From Myrica gale (taxonomy: Eukaryota > Streptophyta > Magnoliopsida > Fagales > Myricaceae), in NCBI GenBank assembly GCA_963930655.1, contig OZ005608.1, forward strand, positions 13,144,001 through 13,208,000: 64,000 bases of DNA, given 5' to 3'. This document shows positions 33,632 through 45,454 of the stretch, piece by piece. The stretch's first letter is position 1. Each line of letters starts with the position of its first letter. Below the pieces are notes generated by a model. It ran no database searches. It had not been told where the DNA came from and worked only from the letters and a program-made list of their open reading frames with translations. Position numbers and translations under genes: made by a program.

Positions 33632-36600
33632 ATCTCCCACTTGCCCTCAAAACCAAATATCATCATTATGTCTCTATCTCATGTAAACTTGATTTCTTAA
33701 TTCATAACTCAGTTGGACCACAAAACAATTATGAAATATATATCATATACTTTTATGTAATCATAAAATAGTTTTGTAAAACACTCCGGCCAGATTTCTT
33801 TTGGTCCAACTCTTTCATGAGCACTAACTGAATATATTGTCTTTTCAAAAGACTGGTGGATCCCTTGTTGAGCATTCATATCACTCAGTCATCACACACA
33901 CAACCCAACATGTCCAGATATAGTCCTGAATGAACATCACCGGTTGACAATATCAAAGTACGTGTACACAATTCATGAATAAATACAAACCTCTCAGGTC
34001 TAAGGATAATACTGAATTGTGATAGAACAACCTTTAACCTGACAATGATCATTTCCAAAAGGCATTATTAATCGGATCATGTTCAGTGTATGTACTTTTT
34101 ACATGACACCCACTCGCCTGCTTAAGGTCATACCTCAATGATTGAACCAATCATTCTCCACACAACAAGTGTAAAATTTATGGTACAAAAGTCTAGAACA
34201 ATTCCAGGCTTACAAGGGACTGAAAAATCATTATTCCCTGCCTTTGATTCATTAATCTCTAGCATGATTTTTCTACAATGTTACCTTAACAAATTTACAT
34301 ACATAACATCTCATGTTACGTATAAACCCATAACAACAATAATATATGTGAGAAACACATAAACTTTTATTATCAAATAATAAAGAAAACATCAAGCTCA
34401 ATCATACATATATCTCAAACACATATCCTTAATATGTTTCTCAAACACTTTCTGAGATAAAGGCTTTGTAAACACAGATTCGAATGTAGATCTTCTATCA
34501 TCCATGTATGATTGAAAATCCGAATCTGTATATCCCTGGACAGAAAAATCCTCGCTGCCATACACTAAGAAATAGTGTTTTGTATTTCTCAAATACCTGA
34601 GCATATGTTTCACTACTGATCAATGTTCTGGACCTGGATTGAATTGATATCTACTCACAACACTAACTGCGTGACTGAGACTCCCTACAGCTGAACCATA
34701 GTGGCAGTTACTCATCTTCTCTCTTTCTTCAGGTGTTTTTAGACACATTTGCTTAGAGAGATGAATTTTATGTCTACAAAGTAGAAACTCTTTCTTAGAA
34801 TTTACCATGCTAAATCTCGCGAATATCCTGTCAATATAATTGACCTGTGATAGACCCAATAATCTCTTCTTTCGGTCTCTAAACACTTTGATCCCGAGTA
34901 TGTAGGATGCTTCCACAAGGTCTTTTATTGAAAATTGGTTAGACAACCACATTTTCAAAGATGACAAAGCCCCTACATCATTCTCAATGAGTAGTATGTC
35001 ATCCAATAAAGAACCAAAAGGTAATAGCACTCATACTTGTAGACACAAGTTCATCCATGTTTTGTGATAAACCAAACATTTTGATTGACTTGTCAAAACG
35101 GATGTTCTAACAAAGTGATGCTTGTTTTAGGCCATAAATGGATTTCTCCAATTTGCACACTTTCGATTCATTTTCCTGAGATATGAAACCTTCTGGGTGG
35201 TCCATGTAAATTTCTTCATGGATGTACCAATTCAAAAATGCGGTTTTCACATCCATCTGTCATATCTCATAATCATAGTATGCCACAATTGCCAGTAGAA
35301 TCCTTATGGACTTCAGCATGGCTACAGGTGAAAAGGTTTCCTCATAATCAATACTTGTCTTTTGAGTATACCCCTTTTGCCACCAGTCTAGCTTTAAAGG
35401 TCTCTACCTTTCCTGTTGGTCCAAGTTTCCTTTTGTAGACCCATTTGCAACCTATAGGCTTAATGCCTTCTAGTTTGTCTACCAAGGTCCATACCTTGTT
35501 GGAATACATGGAGTTTATCTCTGATTCCATGGCCACACGCAATGCTTAGCATCTTTGTATTTAACAGCCTCTGTATAACCACAAGGATCAATCTACAGTC
35601 CCTCAGATTACATTTGATAAATCTTATTTAACAAATTGAATTTTACTGGAAGTCTTATAATCCTTTTACTACGACAAGGCCCCTTGTGTCTGAACGGGTT
35701 CAATTTGATCAGTGGGAACAACCACTTGATCCTCATTGTTCTCATTATGCACAGTCACTGTACTATCTCTTTGCTCATCAAGAGCAACTCTACTCTCGGT
35801 TTCTTTCAAACTACAATCCTCTTCAAGAAAAGTAACATTCCTGCTAACAAACACTTTGTTTTCATTAGGATTATAAAAGTAGAAACCAGTAGTCATTTGC
35901 GATAGTCTACAAATAGGCATCTATCAGTCATTGATCCCAGCTTATCCACATTAAACCTTTTAACATGAGCTGGACAACCCCATATCTTGAAATGATTAAG
36001 ACTTAGCTTTTTGTCAGTCCATAACTCATAAGGGGTATTAGAAACTGATTTTGTAGGGATCCTGTTTAACAAGTAAACAGCTGTCTCCAAAGCATGTCCC
36101 CAAAAAGATATGGGCAACTCAGATATGCTCATCATGGAACGAATCATATCCAATAGGGTTCTATTCCTTCTCTCTACAACACCATTCTGTTATGGTGTGC
36201 CTAGTGGTGTGAATTGAGATATGATTTCATTATCTTTAAGATAAGGGATAAATGCAAAATTGGTCCCTGTGCTATACACAAAAATCGATTTAGTCCATGT
36301 GATATGAAAAGCATCGATTTAGTCCTTGTGATTTTCAGAAAGTGATAAAATCAGTCCCTGATGGAGGACCAATAACAAATGAAAATATAATCACAGGGAC
36401 TAATTCGATACTTTTCATATCACAGGGACTAAATCGATTTTTGCGTATAGCACAGGGACTGATTTTGCATTTATCCCTTAAGATAAACTTTAAAATCATC
36501 CAAGAGGTATTCGCCTCCCCTATCGGAGCGAATCATTTTAATGGACTTTCCAATCTGTTTCTCAACTTCATTGTGGAATTCCTTGAACTTTTCAAAAGAT

Positions 36601-38200
36601 TCCGATTTATGCTTCATCAGGTATAGATAACCATACCTGGAATAATCATCAATGAAAATAATGAAATAAGAGAAACCTCCTCTTGCCATGTGGTTGAAGG
36701 GACCACAAACATCAGTATGTATTAATCCTAACACTTATATGACTCTTATTCCTTTTCCTATAAAAGGACTTTTAGTCATCTTTCCTTGCAAGTAGGGCTC
36801 ACAGATTGGATAGAGATTAATTTTCAGAAATTGCAATGGCCCATCCCTTACCAATCTATTGATCCTATCAATATTGGCATGACCAAGTCTTAGATGCCAC
36901 AAGTAGGTTGGATTAACATCCCTTTTCCTCTTAAGTGACAAAACACTGGAATCATCGTTCTCAACATTATTCAAAGAATTATCAACATTTAAAAGATAAA
37001 GACCATCAATCATAAATAATTCCAGAAGCAACAAATTTATTTTGAAACTTTATAACAAGTTTTGAATTGAAAAGAAACGAATATCGAGATAATACAAGTT
37101 TCGAAACATAAATCAAATTTCTACGTACTTTTGGAACATAAAGACAGTCTTCTAGAATCAAAATTCTATTATTCGATAATTCTAAACTAAAAACTCTAAC
37201 GGCGGTTGCTGCAACAGTTGCACACGTCTCCATCTTAAGGATCAGCCCCCCTTCATGGAGCTTTCTGCACTCCTTGAACCCCTGCAACATATTGCAGATG
37301 TGAGATGTAAAACCAGAATCCACACACCATGAATTAAATGGAGCATCCATTAAATTCAATTCAATTATAAGCATATTAGACACACCTTCGGAAGGTTTGC
37401 CCTTTTTAAGAGAAGCTAAGTAAATTCGGCAATTTCTCTTCCAGTGACCGGACTTGCCGCAATGGAAACAATTTCCTTTGCCTTTATTCTTGTTACCTCC
37501 TTTGTTTCCTTGTCCACCTTGGACATTCTTAACTGCCTGAAACCCTTTTTTATTTTTCTTGAATTTCTTAAACTTGGGTTTCAGTTTAATAGAGGCATTA
37601 GATTTCTCTATGACCATCACAGTTAGTTTGTCCTTCTTGATGAGATGTTGAGCTGACTGCAACATATTAAGCAGCTCTGACAATGTCACACTCATCTTGT
37701 TCATATTGTAATTAAGGACAAACGAATTGAAAGAATCAGGCAGAGATGAAAGAATGGCATCAACTTTTGTGTCACTATCCATCTCGGCTCCCAAAAAGTC
37801 CAGTTCGTTGATGAAAGAAATCATCTTTAAGACATGATCCCAAACTGGTCTTCCTTCCACCATTTTGGTGGACATCAGATTCTTCATAGTATTTCTTGGA
37901 GATGCAACATAATGCCTGCAGCTGTAGCAATGCCCTCACAATCTTTCTACAAAACATTTGAGATTAAAGTTATAATATAACACTTTGTGATATTATCATC
38001 ATCATGCCACTTGTTAAAAACTTTCTTTTCTTCCTCATTGGCATTGTTCAGGGCAAGCTCAGGTGTCTCAGAGGTTAGAACATAACTGATCTTATCAGCT
38101 GAGAGAACAATCGTAAGATTTCTTTTTCAATCAACATAATTCGATCATGTCAACCGATTGTCATCCAGAATCCTAGCAAAAAAAGATTAAAAGTCATTTT
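33632..38200 (-). pseudogene. Ty1/copia polyprotein remnant (gag-pro-int-RT-RNH)
   Basis: Domains read leftward from about 38,165. Gag begins with two in-frame TGA codons (near 38,146 and 38,130). The gag body has a zinc knuckle CFHCGKSGHWKRNC (about 37,440). Protease has CVDSGFTSHIC. Pre-integrase has YLWHLRLGHANIDRINRL. The integrase core has HTDVCGPF and IRSDRGGEYL, interrupted by a MITE before the block with [21 protein letters not shown] has WTLVDKLEGIKPIGCKWVYK and DDILLIEND. RNase H jumps from YTDSDFQSYMDDRRSTFESV to FTKPLSQKVFEKHI, so its catalytic core is deleted. A ~760-bp spacer lies between the stop and the LTR. Many stops and frameshifts make it immobile without helper proteins. 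Confidence 0.85.
36245..36477. mobile_element. MULE-type MITE inside the copia integrase, 9-bp target duplication
   Basis: 233 bp, starting GGGATAAATGCAAAATTGG and ending GATTTTGCATTTATCCC. The long inverted repeats carry 'ggtccctgtgctatac' and 'aaatcgatttagtcc'. TTAAGATAA flanks both sides (36,236-36,244 and 36,478-36,486), a perfect 9-bp duplication. The same MITE family hosts the large nest at 42.5-61 kb. Confidence 0.9.
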
Positions 38201-38414
38201 GAATATGCAAAATCATTCACATATATTTCCATTAGATTCAAGTTTTTGAATAACTAATGGTACCACTCATTCGAACAAAAACAGATATATCAAATATATC
38301 ACAATAATGAGAAATATAACATTTATATTTATGACATTCTAAATGGGTATCGAGCACCTCTACCTTACATGCAACAACAAATCCATTTTGGTACTCATTA
38401 TACATATCTTGTAA

Positions 38415-39703
38415 AGGTGAAATTGTTCCACATGTTCCTGGGGTTTAACTCTTTTCCCGTTTGGTCTTGAGGGTTCGTTTTTTCCTACAGACAACCCTGG
38501 GGTTTATATCAAATCTCAAATTGGTCCTACCGTCAACTTAATGGACGAAATTGATGACATGGCTAACGGTATACACGTGGAGTTTACAGGTCACGTAAAA
38601 AAAAAAGAAAAAAAATCAAAATGTGACATGTGTAAGTAAAATAAAATATTTAAAAAAATATTTAAAAAAAAATAAAAAAACTAATCTAAAATTAATTAAA
38701 AATTAATTTTTTTTTAAGGAAAAAAGGGAAGAACACGTGTCCATCTCTACCACCATTCTCTTCCGTTCCTTTTTCTTCCTCTCTCTGACTCTGAGCAAAG
38801 CCATGGCTGCCTCACCATCCCGTACAGACACTCAATTTCTTCCTGCTCCGGAAGCTGAATCTTAGCTCTCATTACTAGTCTACGGTCAGTGACTTCTCTC
38901 ACATACGCACATACGTACATATATGCGTGCATTTATCTCTCACTCTCAGTCTCCAATAACATTTGCTAAAGTGATAAAGTTCACGTGATTTTCAAAAAAT
39001 AATGAAAAATGTTTCCGAAGCTCTCTCCGCAACTAAGATGTAACAGAACACAAAATCAAAAGGAATACAATCATTCGGAATGTTCCCACAAAGGTCCGTC
39101 GAAATAGCCTAAGCAGCCACTCTGTGGGCCAAAACGTTAGCCGTCCGTCGAGCATGAATCAACCTCCAATTCCATCTTCCCAACAGCTCTTTATCTCATC
39201 GATAATTGGTTCAATAGCAGCAAAATCACTAATTCTCCCATTGATAGCATTACAACTACAATGTTTATGCTCGACGTTTTCCAATCAGCTTTCCCTTCTC
39301 CACCCCTGGAGAACTTTTCTGGGTTTTTCTAGCGGAAGAGAATGGTGGAAGAGATGGACACGTGTTCTTCCCTTTTTTTTCTTTTAAAAAAATTAATTAT
39401 TTTTAATTAATTTTAGATTAATTTTTTATTTTTAAAAAATATTTTTATTTTAAAAAAATATTTTTATTTAATTTTTATTTTACTGACACGTGTCATATTT
39501 AGAATTTTTTTTCTTTTTTTTACGTGACCTGTTAACTCCACGTGTATACCGTTAGTCATGTCATCAATTCCGTCCATTAAGATGACAGTATGACCAAATT
39601 GAGATTTGATATAGACCACAGGGTTGTCTGTAAGGAGAGACGAACCCTCAGGACCAAACGGGAAAAGAGTTAAACCTCAGGGACATGTGGAGCAATTTCA
39701 CCT
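38415..39703 (-). mobile_element. Foldback MULE-like element carrying an RNase H fragment
   Basis: Inverted arms of about 351 bp (38,415-38,765) and 371 bp (39,333-39,703) start AGGTGAAATTG on each strand. They share 'acgtgaccttaactcc'-like and 'gagatttgatat' blocks plus AT-rich middles. The 39,704-39,712 flank (attttaaaa) only weakly resembles the left flank (atcttgtaa), so the duplication is uncertain. The ~567-bp interior on minus reads AIEPIIDEIKSCWED and then, one frame on, IHARRTANVLAHRVAA, the C-terminal part of a plant RNase H-like domain as found in LINEs. This looks like fragment capture (Pack-MULE style). Confidence 0.75.
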
Positions 39704-40589
39704 ATTTTAAAATATTTGTGATTCTCGATTTTCTTGTGTCCTACATAAATAAACATCTCTTGTACTATTTTAGCACTTGCGTTTATTTGGTTTGTGCATT
39801 CCATTATCTAAGTGTGTTCCAAATACTTGTGAGTTATATCACTATTTTAGTAGACACTCCCACTAAGATGTAGATACTAATCTTCCCAAGAGATAAACAA
39901 GAAAATTTTACAAAATTAAAATCGATTTTATCCATTTTGGCTTCAACCAATTTTAATCAAGTAAAACACCTATTTATTGATAAGAGAGACCATAGGAAAA
40001 ATTACTATAATTAATCCTATTTAGCACCCTAAATTGGAAAATAAATTTTCAATTTTTTTTTAAAATTCCGGTCAAAGTGGGTTGTCAACGGTCAAACCGG
40101 TTTGACCCGTTGTCTCACCAGTCTGGGTCCAACCCGATCCGGTCATGGGTGATGGTCTGGGTCTAACCCGGACAACATAGTTGGTCCGAGTTTAACTCGG
40201 ACTTGGGTTGGCCTACGGGCCCTGGTCCAACCCGTGGCCCTTGCCTGAGCTGGCCCATTAAGGCTCAGACCGTGCGGACAACCCTCCTCTCCTCTTTTTT
40301 TCTTAACGACCCAGCCCAACATTTGGACTGGGCTTCTGGCCCTTGGGCCGAGTAAGGCACAAATGCCCTACCCGTTTGGCCCACGCGGGCGACCCGGGGA
40401 TCTTCACCAATTAAATAAAAATTCATCTCAAATAAATATCATCTCATGCGAAAAAAATTTATAAATAAAAGTCTCAAATGTACCAAAATATATGTATATA
40501 TACAACGATTGAAAAGAAAATGTGCGAAGTGAAGCATGGACGGGAATTGTTGATCTATATAATTGTAACCAACAAATAATAATATGGAT
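39704..40589. other. Copia-adjacent DNA and a GC-rich island, no gene
   Basis: 39,704-40,050 continues the sequence left of the foldback element. 40,070-40,410 is GC-rich, with many 'aacccg' and 'gggtc' words and a perfect 18-bp palindrome GGTCAAACCGGTTTGACC (about 40,089). No ORF of interest on either strand. Confidence 0.4.
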
Positions 40590-41900
40590 CACGTAAGAAA
40601 ACTACACACTGAGGTCGTCCAAATCACCCGACGCAAACTGTGACATAAATCGGTCATATTGTGCCATCCGCACCTGCATGTCCTCCATATTTTTGTTGCA
40701 AACTGTGGATCTCGTGCATCTGCTATTGGCTCTCCTTCTCAAGATTCGCTCTAATCTGCTCCAACTCCAACTGGGTCTCCGTCAATCCCCGCGCCATATC
40801 CGCCGATGACGATTAGAAATAGGTACTAACTGATCGCACCGAATCACCCAAACCTCTAAAGTATCCACGTTTCTCCCAGAGGACCTTGGTGAAAACCTAC
40901 ACATCAGTAAGCGTCCTCCCTTCCATGGTTGCTTGGGCCTCCACTTCCATAATCTTTTCCTACAATGTGAAACACAAAGAAATGGAATAAGTGGAGAAAA
41001 AAATTCAGCAGCATAACAACATAAAATCTATCCAGCCCATTTTTTACAAACTATATATTCATGATTTATATCAATAGAACTTATTAAATCAAACCAACTC
41101 TGGCCAGCAAACTACAATGGAACCAAGAACTTGCAAACACTTCCAAAATTGTAACTTCAATGTACCAACGAAATGCAACAACACTGCCAACCAACAACAC
41201 CTCCAAAATTTAAACTTAAATTCACCAACCAAACTGAATCAACACCTCATCTAAAAATCAAATAACAATATAGCATCACATTTCAAACAACATCTAATTT
41301 ACTAACAAAATTCATCCTACCAGCGTCACATATCCATTCTCCATTCTTGCTCTTGTGTGACGCAACATATAAGTCAGCAGGACACACTTCATCAGTCTGG
41401 ATTGCGCCTAGCTGTTTGAAAACAGGAAAGCATGCTTGTTAGTTGTCAATTGTGATTGACAATAAAACTAGAATGACAATCAATTATCAATTCATGGCGC
41501 TTGCGCGCAAATGACTTAGTCTTAGTAGTGTTATATACTGTGAGTTTTGATCTATTTCTTCGGTATCTCACTCTTTCCCTACATACAATTGCAACAACAA
41601 AAGAGATTAGGCCATTCAAACCAATGCAATAATTAATACAAAAATGTTATATTTAACAACCAAACACATTTACCTAATATCTTGGGTCAGCAAATATATT
41701 GCACAATTTTGTCCACATTTCAGGCTCCACTTCCTTGTGTGGGTTTTTTAGTGCATCTTCCTTCGTAGGAAACTTTTTGTAGTGCATGTACAAGGTATTC
41801 TTGAATTTTCGGTACCGGGTGACCATTAACCTATTACTGTACGCACGTCCTCTAGCCGATCATAGTTAAGCCCAAAATCATCTTGTAACGTTGACATAAG
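40590..41900 (-). pseudogene. Transposase_24-like (CACTA-associated) pseudogene
   Basis: Minus-strand blocks, right to left. About 41,860-41,690 reads VTRYRKFKNTLYMHYKKFPT, then PHKEVEPEMWTKLCNIFADP. About 41,400-41,320 reads LGAIQTDEVCPADLYVASHK. About 40,960-40,830 reads TDVEVFTKVL-like sequence, then GEKRGYFRGLGDSVRS. A coiled-coil tail (LTETQLELEQIRANLEKE) follows. This order matches the plant Transposase_24 family that accompanies En/Spm (CACTA) elements. Stops and intron-like gaps separate the blocks and no full frame remains. No CACTA termini were found around it. Confidence 0.55.
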
Positions 41901-42494
41901 ATGTTAATATTATAAATTACCCATGATTACTGCAATTCATTAATAGAAAATGTACCTGGTGACATCTCCCTAACTCCAAGTCGCCATATCCACCAGCCTG
42001 CGAACCAACCCCTACCCTATTAGAAAGCTTACTGACATCGTTCCATCATTTTGTTCTCCCTTCTACTAGGATTAGATAGGATCTCATCATTTGATTCTGA
42101 ATATTACTATTTCTATAGAAAACTGGTTGACGTCTTTTTTTTTTCTTTTTTTCTATCTTATCTTTCCTTTTAGGAAAGATTACCTATTAGTTTGTACATA
42201 TGTGCTTATGTGTAGTCTATTCGATTACACGAAATTGGCTATATCTAATTGTTAATTTTCTTTCATTCTATAGAAACCTTTGTATTAGGATTGAAATATA
42301 AAGATTTTTTCTATTTTGTTGAATGGAATGTACAATTCGAAAATAAATAAATCATTTGAGTCTAATAATTTTTAATGTGGTTGGTACGATCTATAAAACA
42401 TATCTATTATGTGTACCTCTCTTTAAATTACATCATAGTATTCAAGCGGCAAAAGTATCTCCATGTATGTTATACTTCCCATTTCTTGCGTATA
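41901..42494. other. AT-rich DNA, no gene recognised
   Basis: The composition is T-rich with a poly-T run near 42,127. It is the left flank of the nest; its continuation is at 61,072. Nothing coding was recognised. Confidence 0.35.
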
Positions 42495-44963
42495 TTATTA
42501 AAAGAGATAAATACAAAATCAGTCCCTGTTGTATACCCGAAAATCGATTTAGTCCTCGTGATAATGAAAAAATAAAATTAGTGTGAGATCCCGAGTTTCA
42601 TCATGTAGTCTACGTTCTCTTCCATGTTAATGTTTATGTTTAAGACCTTTTTATAAGGGCTGTTATTTTGCTTATGTACGGTATTTTATTATGTTACAAT
42701 GACTTATGGAATTTTAATGTTCAAGGATATTTAAAGTGCATTTTATTCTACTTTATGGTTGCTGAAATTTGGCTAAGTATTTTCATTTGTATGATAAATT
42801 ATGGTTGTGAAGTTCTATGTTAGTGCATGTTAAATTGTCCTAGGTTTTGTTTTAGTAATTTTAACCTTTATTAGGCAAATGAGATGTTCTTAAGTAGGCT
42901 GATTAGATAGTCACGTGAATAGCAAAAAGAAAGAGTAAAAGAAACTGAAGAGAGAGTCACGTGAAATGCATAAAGAAAAAATAAAACAAAATGATGAAGA
43001 CAAAACTTAAATGTTGCCACCTATCCAACCAATGGCCATGGGCGATACAAGCAAAGATGCCTCCCCTTGTAATTGTTTTAGGCTAGATTCAGCCACACCA
43101 TTGCACTTTCATGCCCTGCACACTTCACCCACCTCAGTTCACTCTTTTAGTCGCACAAGAGAGCACACAAGAGAGCAAGGCCGAGGAGGGAGAAGAAGGA
43201 GAAAACAAGGGAAAACAGGTCAAGGTAAGGGAAAATCCGGCCTTTGATATTTCTTCCCCTATAAATTATTTATTTTCTAGATTCTTACCATGAATGTCCT
43301 AATATAGGTCTTCTCTAGCCATCCCTAGTATCCAGCCGAAATCTCTAAGGTAAGGTTCTCTTGTTTTGGAAAATAATGGCATTGTAGTTAACTTTGGCTT
43401 ATTCTTGGCTCCTGTCTCTTGTGAGTGAACTGATGATAATCATGATAGTCATGGGTTGTGAACTTGCTGCTGGAGGAGGGGTTAGAGGCCACAGTTTTGG
43501 CTAAATCTTTGAAGAGATGATGATGCATGTTGGATTTTTGGTTGTGGCCGAATGTGTTGTCTTGCATGTTCTAAAATTAAAATCTTCGAAGAATGGAAAT
43601 TGTTGGTTATGAAATTTCTAGTGGCTGAGGTATGTTAAAGGCCACAATTTTGGTTTAGTAAGGCTGGAAAATATGTTAGCTTGTGAGTTGTGATAAGAGT
43701 AAAAAAATGAACTAAATGCAGGTGAAGTGTTAAGTGTAAATCTTTGGTTTTAGGTGTTGTAAGCTTGCTGTGCTATAGTTTGGAACTGGAGGTGAAAAAT
43801 GTGAGTTTTGGGATGTATTAGGGCTTCGGTCAGTGGCTTAAATCTACGAATACATGTACACAGAGAAGTGTTAACATGTATACAAGTGAAGGATATGAAA
43901 ATGGAAGGAATTGGTTAATGTTGGCTGAATATGTCCACTGCTCTATGATATTGTTTTCATGTTTTTATTTGAGGATTTGCTTACTGATTGAGTGTATTAC
44001 ATGTGAATAATTAGTATAGAACATCAAGCTAATCACCTAAACAAATTGGTTATAATTGGAAGAAAATGGACTAAACACACTCGGGTTAAGTGGGAGTTGA
44101 TTGTATGTGGTTTTCTCTAAGTGAATTGTATGAATCTTGCAAGAAACTTGAGGATTGTAAATCCAAGATATCCTTTTGGTTCAAGTCAGCAAGCTTAAGA
44201 GGGAAAATAAGTACAAGGAGACCATGGATTGGCCATTGAAGTGAGGATTCAATGTATATAAGTTATGTTTGAAGAAATTGTGTTCATTGGTATACTTATA
44301 AACTTGAAAAAACTAGAGATAAGAAAATGAAGGTTAGGTCAAGTCCTAGAGGTCTAGGAAGTACCTATATAGAATATTTCTTGAGGTTTAGTGGATGGAA
44401 AATGAGGAAATGAATGGCCTCCGGCTCATATCATGTTAAGTTATAAATTGTGAGACAAGGAAAGTGGAATTAGGCATGTTATAGGTTGTTGATTTGTGAA
44501 CTAAACCTTGATGTGGAATGTTTTTGCTGATCTTCATAGATAGGTCTTGAAATCAAGATAATTGATGGGAAGCACACATGTACTAAAGTTGAATACGAGT
44601 TGGACAAAAGGAAGGTGAAAACAGCAACCTAGTTGGAGTTGTTTGATGTATATGCTTATTGTTTTCAAATCTGTTTTATGAAAACGAAAAGTTTAAAAGA
44701 AATTTTATGTAAGTGAAGTAATATTTTCAAAGATACGAATTTTGGAAACCGGGAATGTCTATGAGTACTTTTGTATGTCTATTTGACTGTTATTGTCTAA
44801 GCGTCTAAGGAACGAATGTAACTCGCTTGTAGGTGAAGCACCACTAGAAACTCAGGAGGATCAAGGTAAGTGGAAAACTTACATTTTTACGAAAACTAGA
44901 ATGATACACAACATGATTTTCATGATCAAACATGACATGTTATTGATTATCAAGCATGACACG

Positions 44964-45454
44964 TGTCACGCCCCGAACGCAGTCCAGCAGGGGACCGTGA
45001 CAGCCGCGAGCAACCCCAGAGGTTAGCTCCAGCGTGCTTCCTTAAACATACAGCGGAAAGAACATAGGATCGAGAGAGAGACGGGCCTAAAACATAACAA
45101 CATAACTTCATAAAAGTCCTCAATTTAGCAAAGTATCTTAGATTACACAATACATGAACAACACATATATAGGTGACAGATCACATCGATCATGTCACAA
45201 CCAAAACACATAAACGTCTTCCTTCTAAGTCAGATGGTCCTCCTGACTTCCTTCACCTGAAGCATCTGGAATGATACAGTTTTAAAAAAATGAGTAAAAA
45301 AGACTCAGTAAGGGAAAAACTTAACTTGAAGACATGATCTTAAACTTGAACTTGAAAATCATAAGAAATTGTATATCATGATGCACATGCATGTTTCATG
45401 GTTATGCACATGCTCTTGATCTTAAACTTGTTCTTGTTCTTGAAATTGACCCCT
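44964..45454. repeat. Left inverted arm of LTR B (491 bp)
   Basis: Aligns with the reverse complement of 48,567-49,049 over its full length with only scattered differences, including an 8-bp duplication ('cttgttctt') near 45,440. It corresponds to the 3'-terminal segment of the LTR family. Confidence 0.9.

Noticed and set aside
42050..42495. Possible plastid-derived DNA (AT-rich, poly-T, plastid spacer feel)
   Set aside because: No plastid gene or tRNA could be recognised; resemblance in composition only.
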